A stretch of DNA of 64,000 bases, from positions 21,276,267 to 21,340,266 of the forward strand of contig NC_044925.1 of NCBI RefSeq assembly GCF_003576645.1, given 5' to 3'. Below the pieces are notes generated by a model, which had not been told where the DNA came from, made no database searches, and saw only the letters and a program-made list of their open reading frames with translations. Source of the stretch: Ipomoea triloba. Lineage: Eukaryota > Streptophyta > Magnoliopsida > Solanales > Convolvulaceae. The position numbers and the translations under genes were made by a program. Of this stretch, positions 48,051 through 58,610 are shown in pieces; the first letter of the stretch is position 1; every line of letters begins with the position of its first letter.

Positions 48051-48060
48051 TATTCCCTAA

Positions 48061-48463
48061 GAGTTAATTCCGTTTTTGGTCCTAGATTTATAGGTGACAA
48101 TCCACTTTTAGTCCTTTTTTATTAGAACATCATCATTTGGTCCTAGTGTTATTGTGGCATGACCAGTTTTAATCCTTCAGCAATAAAATAGTTGAAATAT
48201 CGTTAAATATAAAGACATTTTAATTTTTTTTTTATACAAAGTATGTTGAACCGGTATATTTTTTATGTTTTTTTTTTTTGAAAACATTCATAATTGAATA
48301 CCGAAATGTCTTTGTATTTAACGATATTTCAACTGATTTGTTGATAAAGGACCAAAAATGGTCATGTCACATTAATACTAGGACCAAAAGTGAATGTTTT
48401 AATAAAAAGAGACTAAAAGTAAATTGTCATCTATAAATCTATGATAAAAAATAGTATTAACTC
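48061..48463. mobile_element. Palindromic MITE, GAGTTAATTC family
   Basis: The ends are GAGTTAATTCCGTTTTTGG and, reversed, GAGTTAATACTATTTTTTA. Arms of about 180 bp share CACTTTTAGTCCTTTTT and TTGGTCCTAGTGTTATTG. The 10-bp target copies TATTCCCTAA lie at 48051-48060 and 48464-48473. It is 403 bp with no coding content. A worn copy is at 34004-34388. Confidence 0.88.
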
Positions 48464-48784
48464 TATTCCCTAATTAAATCTCTACGACTAGCTTAAAACG
48501 ATCTTATTGATTGTATTCCCTTTTTGTATTCATATACACACATAAAGCCATAAAGAGCGAAGAAGAAATGATCACAATGCAAAGAAGAGCATAAAGGCTG
48601 CCAATTAATTAGGGATTGAGTAAATATAAAGAAAAGAACAGTATTTTTATTTTTATTTTTATTCTTTTTTTTTTTTGGGTGTGATCTTATCTTTCCATCT
48701 GATTCTCCCAAGCACGCGTAATCCCACTTTTCTTTTGTCTTCTTTTCTTTTTCTCATTTATATCGAATACCCACTCATAACTTA

Positions 48785-49011
48785 TTTTCACATATAACCA
48801 CCTTGATTGACATCGTACACTATTATCTCTTAAAAGAGGTCAAAAATTCAAACCCTATATTATATATATAAAAAAACTAATCTGGCCATGTATCTCAAAA
48901 TTCTACAGTCAGGGCCTGCTCAAGACACATGAAAAAAATTAATTTGATCAGGTTCCTTCTACAATTAGGATCTGCTCAGGACACCTCGTAGCCTGACAAA
49001 AAAAAAAAAAA
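48785..49011 (+). mobile_element. tRNA-derived SINE, family 2, older copy
   Basis: A head resembling the 54593 element (ATCGTACACTATTATCTCTT, then AAATTCAAACCC as a worn B box) is followed by a body with GGGCCTGCTCAAGACACATG and a near repeat of it, and a tail CAGGACACCTCGTAGCCTGA ending in about 14 A bases. Confidence 0.6.
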
Positions 49012-50000
49012 CTTTTACATATTTGCTAGATTAACTAAAAAAAAATACAAAATCAAATATTTTTTATTTAATAATAAGTATCACCGGCCAGTCAATTAGG
49101 ACTAAACGCACCGATTATTGACACTCCCATGACTACGGTACAAACTCAAATATTGGCACAACGTATTGTTAATTTTACTACTAATCAATTAATGGCAATG
49201 TGTTAAATTGACAATCATTAAAGTTGTTCATCAACTAAAAATGATCAAAATTGGATATGGTAGTCATGTATATCGAACAAATTAAAATGGATCAAAATCA
49301 GTTTAAATTATTGAACCATTCAAGTTAAATCAAAGAAAAATATTTTTTTTTCTTTATAAGTAATTTATCCAATTAGTCAATTACCTATCAATAGAATTTT
49401 TTTTATATTCATAGATTGCTTATGATCAAATTGCTTAATCCCATCAACAGTAAAATATGAATCTGCTTAGTACTATAATTAACAATAACAATAATAATAA
49501 TAATAATTAATTAATTAATTAATTAATTAATTAATTAATCAAGTAATGTTACTGAAATTAAAACTAAAAATATTGTTTGGGTTTAAATTTCAGTTTAACA
49601 TTCAAGTTAAATTAAATCAAAATTGAACAATTAATTTATTTTCAATTTTTGGTATTCAAATTAAATATTCAATTCAAATTAATTTAATAAAAATATTAAA
49701 TCTAAGTATTTGATTTTATTTATGTAATAATCATTAAACCAAATCAAATCTATGGGATATCCACCGCCAGTTAATATATGATGTTTAATTAAAGAATCAT
49801 TCTTTCAAAAAAAAAATTTAAAGAATCATTAAAGTTAACATTAAAGTAGTGATCGAGTGGGTATAGTATGGTTCTCGTACCAATATTCTTTTACTCGATC
49901 AAACTTACAAAACAAAGTCTAGCTAGTGTAGTTTATTTCTCTTGCATGACGCGTAAACTATTATACAGGAACAGAATTTACACAATCTATACTCTCAAGT
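49012..50000. other. AT-rich intergenic DNA with (AATT)n
   Basis: An (ATA)n run then about ten (AATT) units occupy 49484-49540. The rest is AT-rich with AAATTAAATTCAA-type words. No gene was seen. Confidence 0.5.
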
Positions 50001-50009
50001 TATGATTGT

Positions 50010-50190
50010 GGGACCTCATAGGTAGCTCAGTTAGTTACATGGGTGAAGATTGGAAAGAAAGACTGGGGATCGAATCTCACTAACGGTAATGTGAGAACAA
50101 TTAACGATGTTATTATAATTTACATCATTTCATATGCTTTATTGAGTCGGAGCACGAGAGATTCTTAAGTTGGGATTCAACCTTCTACAA
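50010..50190 (+). mobile_element. Possible tRNA-derived SINE head
   Basis: TAGCTCAGTTAG (A-box-like, 50022) and GGATCGAATC (B-box-like, about 50076) are spaced like an RNA polymerase III promoter. The sequence does not fold into a full tRNA. The 3' limit is uncertain. Confidence 0.5.
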
Positions 50191-50609
50191 CGAAAGTTAG
50201 GATTGTGGGGATTTGGTAATTAATAAATGTTGTTTAGAAGGGCGAGCTTAGTAGAATATTGGATAAGTGGAATGGCATGCAAAGATTAGACAAAAAAATA
50301 AAGGGGTAGGAAGTTGATGCTAAGTTGTAGTGAAAAAGTCATCATGAAAATTTGTGCATGAGCGGTATCATTGTGCCTCTTTCAAACCTATCACAATCAT
50401 CATTTTCTACTTTTTTTTTTTTAAAGAAAAAAATTAACGTAGTAAATGCCAACGTAGATTATTATAAAAGCTAAAAAATAAATTATAAATGATAAGTGTA
50501 TTTTTTAAAAATAAATTTTTATTAAAACGTATTAATTTAAGTGAGATGAGTTCACTTAAATATGTAATTAAACTCGGCTGAATTAATTTGTTTATTCTAG
50601 ACTAAGTAG

Positions 50610-50770
50610 AAAGTAGCTTGTGGTTCAATGGCAATGACACTTCTATGACTCTCCCCAAATATTCGTAGGTTCATGTAATAGTTAGTTATCATGTCAGGTT
50701 TTTGTGTGATAACTGACCATTAGGTGTGGTGATAGCATCCGACTACCATTCCAAATAAGTATTTAAAAAA
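50610..50770 (+). mobile_element. Possible SINE, family 1, worn
   Basis: AGCTTGTGGTTCAATGGCAA resembles the ACCTTGTGGTCCAGTGGCAT head of the SINE at 22117, with a weak B box (AGGTTCATG) about 50 bp on and an A run at 50765-50776. Confidence 0.45.
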
Positions 50771-50779
50771 AAAAACTAA

Positions 50780-51290
50780 ACTTATTAATATGCCATTTAT
50801 AATTTCATATTAGCTAATAATTATATTAAATTGCTTTATTTTATCATAAATTAATTAAGAATGCTATTTAGACTAAATATTTACCTAATAAAAAATATGT
50901 GATATGTGTCAAAATTGTTTTATATTCATTGACTATCTCTAAATTGGTTGACTACATTGCCAAGTTAGTTATGTAAAATCATGTCACACTATCTTGAATT
51001 AATTATAACATTTTCAATTTTCCTTTTATGTAATGAAGCGTTATTAAATCATTAAAAATGTACTTAGCTAAGGTGATATACCGAAATATTTTGGGAGACG
51101 AATCTCATACATTATGCTTCTAATAGTGTAACCACAAACTTTGGGAAGAATGTTGTATCTTAGCATTGGATTATGCTTACTTTTCAGTGGGTCGTTTGTA
51201 ACCACAAAATTTTTTAGCTATCTGGTTGTAATATCCTACTTAAAGTCATAAGTAGGTGGACATTAATCATTTAACTGCATTCCTCCATGG
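50780..51290. other. AT-rich intergenic DNA, no gene seen
   Basis: Nothing beyond AT-rich sequence was recognised. Confidence 0.4.
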
Positions 51291-51299
51291 TAAGTCACG

Positions 51300-51760
51300 C
51301 CATGTTTCGAATCGAGCAGGGGCTGAATTCAGCCAAATCGGTCGACGCCCAACAATCCCCTCCAAGCACCTGCCGCAATCTTTGATCATCAAGCTCAGTT
51401 GCGCAGCATGCCTGACCGGTCTTTAGCCTCCACGCCTACTAATCCCTTCCCGGAACCGGACTTGGCCCGACCTACGCCCAAATCTCATCCGAGACTGGAC
51501 TCGGCTTTCGCATTGTCATCTATTCGAACCCGTGACATCGACTCTGAAACCAAAAAGATATTTGCAAGAATTAATCTCATGACTTTTAATTATAAGAGTC
51601 ATGCTCTAATCTACTTATTCGATTCACGCACTTTTAGGTACGAGAGTCAAGGCAATCACCCTTTCGGGGCGAGAAAGCTCTCTTTTGAAGGTGCAGTGCA
51701 TTTGAATGCTGTAGTGAGTTAGGGTGAGACATGGAAATGAAATGGTGAACTATAATATGA
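51300..51760 (+). other. GC-rich island with an unrecognised 107-codon frame
   Basis: Composition changes abruptly to GC-rich. The frame at 51399-51722 begins MRSMPDRSLASTPTNPFPEP, is Pro/Ser/Arg-rich and then hydrophilic (segment YESQGNHPFGARKLSFEG). I recognise no domain. It could be a decayed retrotransposon end or a gene fragment. The start of the frame has no special support. Confidence 0.3.
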
Positions 51761-52479
51761 TTAACGCCCGCAATCCTTCTACTTTGCAGCAACCTAAAGA
51801 CGAACAGCGAATGATTAATTAGGATATGTGAAATCTTGGCCGCTTTTGTTGAATCTGTGTAATATTGTAGGTTTACCCCATCTTTGAATTGGTATTAGAC
51901 AATCATGCATGCACGAATCACGATCGAGTTTGATGGCACAGGTTCTGAGCCTATGTAATTTAAGTTTTTGATTTTCAAATCATTAATGTAAGGAAAAGGA
52001 AAATTTGACAAAATCAGAAGATCAAACTGAGAGCATATACCTTTTTAAATAAAAAATGTAAATTAATGGGGAGAAATTAGCTTTCTATAGTATTGAAACA
52101 CATTAATAGTGAAATTAATTACTATGCAAATTTGATGAAAAATTTTCACAATCATGTTTATAACTTTGATAGGTACTCAAACCCAATAGGTGAATAGTGA
52201 AGTTGATTTCAATTTTCAAAAGATTAGTCCAATAGGTGATATAACCAAGTATCCAACTGTTATATTGTTGACTAGGAACGTGGACCATGACCTGATTATG
52301 TATGGATTTAATTAATCTGGAGGTTCGAATTAACTAAATGTGATAATTAAAAGAAATAAGATAAGAAATAGAATTTATAAAAAGACAATGAGCCTTGTAT
52401 TAAGAGTTTTGTGTAATGAGATTACAAGATGTGCAGTAACAAGACAAAATGGGCAGGTAGTTATGGTTCTCCTAGCTTT

Positions 52480-52720
52480 GACCCATCCTCAGTTGGATTG
52501 CTCGCTACAACCCTCGCGGTTGTCATTCGGGCCGAGGTCGGCCTAAGGGACTTGGGCTAGACCGCGAAGGTCGGCTTTGGGGCCTCGGGGCCGGATACAA
52601 GGTCGACCTTGGGACCTCGGGGTCAACCATGAAGGTTGGCTTTAGGGCCTTGTCGCCGACTCTCGGGGTAGGTGGATTTGGCCCACTTCTTCAGGTCCGT
52701 TCACCTTGGATCTATCTCCA
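52480..52720. other. GC-rich island with repeated TCGGCTTTGGGGCC words
   Basis: Repeats of GAAGGTCGGCTTTGGGGCCT, AAGGTCGACCTTGGGACC and GAAGGTTGGCTTTAGGGCC form a short irregular tandem of about 35 bp. It stands out from AT-rich flanks. It may be part of a retrotransposon LTR or a Helitron. Confidence 0.45.
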
Positions 52721-52734
52721 ATATATCCATCAGT

Positions 52735-52891
52735 AGCATATTATGTACATTCAATTTATTTATATGTACATAATTTGATAACTGAATTTACATATATAAT
52801 ATGTTAACTATACGTACATAATCCAAATGTCGTTTTCGATCATAGTCTACAATGCAAGGTGGACTCTTTGTCCAAAGTATAATTTGCATCA
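52735..52891. mobile_element. Partial GGCAAATTAT-family MITE end
   Basis: The right terminus, reversed, reads GCAAATTATACTTTGGACAA then GAGTCCACCTTGCATTGTAG, matching the family ends. Upstream, ATGTACATAATTT words resemble a small internal repeat. The left end is not clear. Confidence 0.5.
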
Positions 52892-52894
52892 AGT

Positions 52895-54590
52895 ATCACT
52901 ATCCACCTAATGCCAACTACTTTAGATGGCTCACACTTCAAACTCTGCTTCGTTCCTTTTGGACCTTATGAAAGACCAAATTGCCCCTTTAATTCTTAGC
53001 TTTAACTCGGGTCATTTCTAGAATCGGGTAGCCATCTTTCAAGCTAGTATGTCTTTTCACCATGCATGATGCATCGACTCTTAAAAAGAACACTAATGGT
53101 ACGGTAGATACTAAAATATAAGTGAATAGCTCACCTTAATTAAAAGACTAATCTAATAATAAGTGAGAGAACCTTTCAAGTTTAAGTATTATTCTACAAT
53201 CTCTTACAATGTCAAATAACGCAATAAATTCATGTCTTATGGGTTCCTAATGATAAGATCAAGCCTTTTTGTTTTTAATCTTTCTATTTCCAATGTATTT
53301 ATTAAAAAAAGAAGATAAAATTTGTTGAGCAAAAACTTTTATCAAATGTTGTTGTAGCACGTTTCTATTAGTAATTTAAGAGGATTCTTTTTCAAGTCCT
53401 GGTGGAGCTAATAACAACATATCACATTAACATTTGATAAAACTTTAAATAAAATTCGTTATCCCTCTAATAAAATGTATTTTAAACTTTGTTGTTATTA
53501 GCAGGGACGCACATATATATGAATATATTAAACACTTGTTTAAACACACAAAATGAAGATTACACCCCGGCCTGTATATATCCATCCAATATGCCATAAA
53601 TTTAATTGTGATTTTGATTGAAGCAGTGAGAAAACGTGTATGATATGATGTACTGCATATATACTTGACTGATGGCATGGTAAGAAATGGGTTGGACATG
53701 AAAACATGGAGACCCACTAAGATCAGTCAATCATTGAATTCTAGAACAAACATGCGATAACCAATTATGCCTTAATTTTTTTGGTCTTTAATCACACTCC
53801 GATTTAAAGCAACTAATGTACTCATCACACATTAGTTGCTCCAATCAAATATTCACACGTCACCAGTAAAATAAGTAAAAAATAAAAAATGGGCAAAAAC
53901 AATAAACCTTTCGCTTTTGAAAAAATACCACTTTTAGTGTATGAATATATTTTAATTGTTGTGTAAATTTCAGTTATTTGCGATGTAAATTTAACATTTT
54001 TTAATTATTATCAAAGTGGATGATTTGTTTCATTGAGAATCAAATCAGTCACTTTATTTAGTGGCATATTCGTATCTGGTTTAGTCCTTAAGGCTGGGAG
54101 CAAATTCACCAATTTAATAAAAATTGATGGACTAAATCTATATTTCAAATAATTGAAGGGCTAAATCTATATTTAGGTCATAATTGAGAGACTAAAATTA
54201 TTATTTCCCTTCATTTTATTGTGTGCTTAATTGCTTTTGTCAGAGAGTTGTTAATTTCAATTTTATTGAATTACGTTTTTTTTTTTTCAATCATGATCAT
54301 CGAACTCAAAGTCGATCAAATAAGATTTGACGATTTAACTATAAATAAATGTTATTTTTATATTTTATACTTAAATAATGTGCCACTTTTATTTCCCACA
54401 AAAAAATGTGGCATATTTTTAACTACCTTTATTGAATTACTGAATTTAAATTAATCCATAATTGAATTACAACAAAATTAATATGAGCATGAATTCTCTC
54501 AAACATGTATGTTTGATTAAAAATAGATTCATTTTCTAATGCAAGATGGAGTCGCTAAATTCATGCATGGTAATCAATGAATTTAATTCT
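52895..54590. other. Intergenic DNA, no gene seen
   Basis: AT-rich with no recognised coding sequence. At 54070-54200 the words GGACTAAATCTATATTT and GGGCTAAATCTATATTTAGG recur, a local short repeat that may be a MITE arm. Confidence 0.4.
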
Positions 54591-54592
54591 AA

Positions 54593-54735
54593 CCAGCTTG
54601 GTTAGCGTGATTGGTCGTACACTCTATCCCTTAAGAGAGGTTAGGTGTTCAAACCTCCTCTTGTATGAAAAAAATCTAGCCAACACTTTGCCCCTTAATT
54701 AGGCTCAGGACACTTAGTGATCTAACAAAAAAAAA
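54593..54735 (+). mobile_element. tRNA-derived SINE, family 2
   Basis: The A-box-like GGTTAGCGTGATTGG and B-box-like GTGTTCAAACCTC are properly spaced. The tail GGCTCAGGACACTTAGTGAT ends in about 10 A bases. It is related to 48785-49011. Confidence 0.7.
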
Positions 54736-54792
54736 AGAATAAAAAATTCTTCATTGTAACGTCAAATAGTGAAAAAAATTTGATAAAAAATT

Positions 54793-55434
54793 GGCTAAAA
54801 TGTCATCTAGCACCATGAACTATATCCAATTATTCATGCCACACCCTGAACTTTCATATCGTATATATCGAGCCGCAAACCAAAATAAAAAATTCACCTA
54901 GAACTTTTAGCAGGTTTCCAGGTGTTCCTGTTGACATGGTGCAGGTTTTCAAGTGATGTGACATTTATTTTAACCTTATGTTGTCCATGTAAGCATTTAC
55001 ATATTAAAAATATTTTTTTTAAAAAAAACAAAAAATACAAAAAAATTGCATTTCTATAAATTTAAAAATTTGAAAAAATACTAAACAATAAATTAGCCAA
55101 AAAATATAAATTCTGAAAAAAAAATTGAAACATTGGAATTGCAAAATTGAAAATTATACATTATGAAAAAAAGAGAATAAAATTCTGGTTATTTTAATAT
55201 AATAATTTTGTTTTTTTAAAAAAAAATTTTAAATATGTAAACGCTTACATGGACAACATAAGGTTATGAGAAATGATACATCAGACGCCATGTCAGCAAG
55301 AAGACCTGGAAACCTGCTAAAAGTTCTAGGTGAATTTTTTATTTTGGTTTGCGGCTCGATATATACAATATGAAAGTTCAGGGTGCGGCATGAATAATTG
55401 GATATAGTTCATGGTGTTAGATAACACTTTAGCC
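54793..55434. mobile_element. Long-arm palindromic MITE with 9-bp target duplication
   Basis: The ends are GGCTAAAATGTCATCTAGCA and, reversed, GGCTAAAGTGTTATCTAACA. Arms run over 200 bp and include the words AACTATATCCAATTATTCAT and GGTTTGCGGCTCGATATAT. The 9-bp target copies TAAAAAATT lie at 54784-54792 and 55435-55443. It is 642 bp with an AT-rich interior and no coding content. Confidence 0.9.
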
Positions 55435-55809
55435 TAAAAAATTTAATCCCATAGCAATATCTTATACAAAAATCCTATTTAAAAGTTTTTGCATGTTTCC
55501 TTAATTATTTGCATGGACATTTGGAGATCCAACAATATTGATTAGGAAAATCCATTATATCCTAGAAAATGAATTTGATTGGAGGATGTAAAAGGTAATA
55601 TTATTTTGTCTCACTTTTACATTGGCTCATAATTCTTTTTGGATGTGCACAATGCACAGTTAAATTATACTTTTTTATTCTTTCAATATAGTGATAATTT
55701 TATAGCAAATTTTTATTTTTAAATTTCTACATATTTTTTGCTCTGTTTACTTCAATTTGTTACTTTAAAAAAAAACATTCTTTTTAATTGATATATACAC
55801 GTACATATA

Positions 55810-56517
55810 GGGGCAGGAGTGGTTTACATGCGAAGTGTCTCTCGGGTAAAAAATGGAGTGAGATCTGAACTGTTGATCTAATCTAGATCAACAACTCAAA
55901 ATGAAGGATTTTTTTAAAAAAAAGCGCGCTTCTTCGCAACATGGATGCGAATGATCAAGTGTCTCGAATTGATGCACCTTAAGGTAGAAAATAATGCACC
56001 TTAAACTTTAAACATATGCACCTTAAACTGTAAACTTACGCACCTTAAACTATAAACTTACTCACCTTAACCTTTAAACGTTAGCACTTTAAGCTTTAAA
56101 CTTAGTCACCTAAAGCTATAAACTTACGCACTTTAAGCTATAAACGTATGCACCTTAAGTTTTAAACTTACACACTTTAAGCTTTGAACTTATGCAAAAT
56201 TACCATAATGTCACTGTGTTTTTTTAGAAAAAAAAACTTGTGTGAGACTGTCTTACGGGTCTCAATCCATGATACGAGTCGATTCTTTGACTAACGAGGT
56301 CAAAGATCCTACCCATTAATCAAAGATTTGACTCATTAATTAAAGATCTGATCGATCTCACAGATTGAGACCTGTGAGACGGTCTCATACAAATGTTATC
56401 TTTTTTTTTTTTTTTTTTTTTTTAAGTTTTCTTCATTTTGCACTATTGATTTTGGCTAGATCAATGGCTGAGATTTCACCCCGTTTTTCACCTGGAGACC
56501 TTCTTCTCATTTGATCT
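55810..56517. mobile_element. GCACCTTAA-minisatellite element, copy A
   Basis: The left side is GGGGCAGGAGTGGTTTACAT with GATCTAATCTAGATCAAC; the right side has TAGATCAATGGCTGAGATTT, CACCTGGAGACC and CATTTGATCTATA, partly its reverse. The interior 55975-56195 is a minisatellite of about 22 bp (GCACCTTAAACTATAAACTT) with roughly ten units. A second element (56236-56393) is nested inside. Confidence 0.75.
56236..56393. mobile_element. Small MITE with GTGTGAGACNGTCT ends
   Basis: The ends are ACTTGTGTGAGACTGTCTTA and, reversed, ATTTGTATGAGACCGTCTCA. The interior repeats TCAAAGATCTGACCCATTAA-like words. It shares its termini with the 14474-14905 element and lies inside copy A. Confidence 0.8.
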
Positions 56518-56559
56518 ATAGTGTGTGTTTGTGTCTGTGTGTGTGTATATATATATATT

Positions 56560-57115
56560 AGGGATGCTTCACGTGCAATGCTTCTCCAAGGTGAAAAATG
56601 GGGTGAGGTATGAGCCGTTAATCTAATCTAGTTATCTAGATCAACAGCTCAAATTGTTGGAAAATTATTATAAAAAAAGCGCTTTCGACAGCATGGATGC
56701 AAATGATCAAGTGTCTCGAACTTACCCACCTTAACCTTCGAACTTATGCACCTTAAGCTTTAAACATACGCACCTTAAGCTATAAACTTACGCACCTTAA
56801 GTTATAAACTTACTATACGCACCTTAATTAAGCTTTAAACTTAGGCACCTAAAGCTATAGATTTACGCACCTTAAGTTTTAAGCATACACACCTTAAGAG
56901 TTAAACTGATGCACCTTAAACTAGAAAGTGGCGCACTTTAAGCTTTAAACATAGGCACCTTAAGCTATAAATTTACGCATAGTAAATTTTAGAATTAAGC
57001 ACCTTAAGCTATAAACTCGCGCATAATGAGTTTTAGAATTAAGCAACATGGCAAGATCAAAGATTGTGATTAATTCACATGTTTTACCTAGGAGAAGCTT
57101 CGCACATGATCCCTT
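56560..57115. mobile_element. GCACCTTAA-minisatellite element, copy B
   Basis: The left end GGGATGCTTCACGTGCAATG and right end reversed AAGGGATCATGTGCGAAGCT match over about 35 bp. The interior 56718-57050 holds about 14 units of a 22-bp repeat (TAAGCTATAAACTTACGCAC). Confidence 0.8.
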
Positions 57116-57130
57116 GTCTATATACATACA

Positions 57131-57184
<54 letters not shown>
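57116..57184. repeat. (CATA)n(TA)n microsatellite
   Basis: About ten CATA units followed by about 12 TA units. It directly follows copy B. Confidence 0.95.
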
Positions 57185-57189
57185 GTTTT

Positions 57190-58060
57190 TTTTTTTGTTT
57201 TTCTTCTCTATTTTATTTTTCCAAAAAAAATATTATTTTTAATTAATAAATGCACCCTTAGTCTTCATTTTAAAAGTTTCATTATTTGACTTTCAATTTA
57301 ATGCCTCATATTCCACCATTTTAATTACATGAGCTAGCATTCCCAACATTTTGGAATAAATGCATAGCTTTAAATAACTTACAATTGACTTTTAGATTGT
57401 TATTTAATTTCAAAATATTATACCTTTTTTTTTTTTAATTAATGTTACACGATAAAATAAAGATCTCTAACTCATAACTATATTTCATATTGACGTGTGA
57501 AGCCAAATCAAAAAGAAAAAAAAAAAACCCATATTTTAACACGCAATTATATGTTCCCATTCAAGTGATGACATAATACACATTACACAACATGCCCGTT
57601 GAGAAAGAATAGATACAAAGAACCTAAAACAAAAATAATTGTCGCAACCTAGTCAAACAGTGATCTAACCTTCACATGCAAAAAAACACAAAAGTCTCGA
57701 GAGTTCGGTCTTCTAGCAGTTAACTGCCCCTTGGGATCGACAGCGGACGCGGCAAGAGAGTCGGCCAGTTAGCTACTTGTGTGTACGATGAGAGGTTGAC
57801 GTTTCATTTATAAAATGTGTTTTATTCTAATTAAAAATTTAAATCAATAATTAATTAAATTCTACATTTGTTATTTATCGGGAAAATTTAAACTCATGTA
57901 CATTTCGTCTCAATTAAAATTAATGTTTAAGTAAATAGTTGGACTGTACATTATATATAGGCTCCCTCAAGTGAGAGGCATGACCAAGAGAAAATTGAGA
58001 ACGAATTTTAATGTTGATTTGCAAAAAAGTTGTAAAATTTCAATAATTATATGAATTCCG
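57190..58060. other. Intergenic DNA, no gene seen
   Basis: AT-rich. The dispersed motif TTAAGTAAATAGTTGGACTG followed by TACATTATATAT at about 57928-57958 is another copy of the repeat seen at 28085 and 63010. A GC-richer stretch at 57715-57790 shows no reading frame of note. Confidence 0.4.
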
Positions 58061-58079
58061 TAACGGACCATGCTAGATA

Positions 58080-58455
58080 CCCCTAGAGTAGCGCCTAGAA
58101 TTTGTATGTCATGCACCTTATGCGTTAGACTTATGTACCTTAAACTTGAATATGATGCACTTTAAGTTTTAAACATGCACGCATTAAGTTATATATAAAC
58201 TTACGCACCTTAAGCTTAACTTTTAACTTAAGCACCTTAAAATTTAAACTTAGGCACCTAAAGCTATAAACCTATAAATTTACACATCTTAAACTTTAAA
58301 TTTAGGCACCTTAAACTTTGAACTTACTTAAAATTACAAAATGCCACCTCATTTTAATTTTTTTTTTTTCCATTCTGGAATGTTAGATTTTGACTAAATC
58401 AATGACTGAGATTTCACCACTTTTTTTACCTGAGAACTCCATCACATTTCTTCTC
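58080..58455. mobile_element. GCACCTTAA-minisatellite element, copy C
   Basis: The interior 58108-58320 has about nine units of the 22-bp GCACCTTAAGC-type repeat. The right side GACTAAATCAATGACTGAGA and TTTCACCACTTTTTTTACCT matches copy A's right side. The left end is degraded. Confidence 0.7.
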
Positions 58456-58482
58456 TAGTATATATATATATATATATATATA

Positions 58483-58549
58483 GGGGCGCGCTCTAATGAG
58501 AACGGATGCCCATGAGAGATTGGTTCTCAGTTCTCCCTGGGCAGTGCGT

Positions 58550-58609
<60 letters not shown>

Positions 58610-58610
58610 C
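58483..58610. repeat. Short element end plus (TA)n
   Basis: AGGGGCGCGCTCTAATGAGA and, reversed from 58553, TGAGAACGCACTGCCCAGGG resemble a mini inverted-repeat element of about 70 bp. A TA run of about 27 units follows (58555-58608). A frame reading through the TA run is an artefact. Confidence 0.6.

Noticed and set aside
50010..50100. Possible tRNA gene (GGTAGCTCAGTTAG and GGATCGAATC)
   Set aside because: The boxes are present but acceptor, D and anticodon stems do not pair, so it is better seen as a SINE head.
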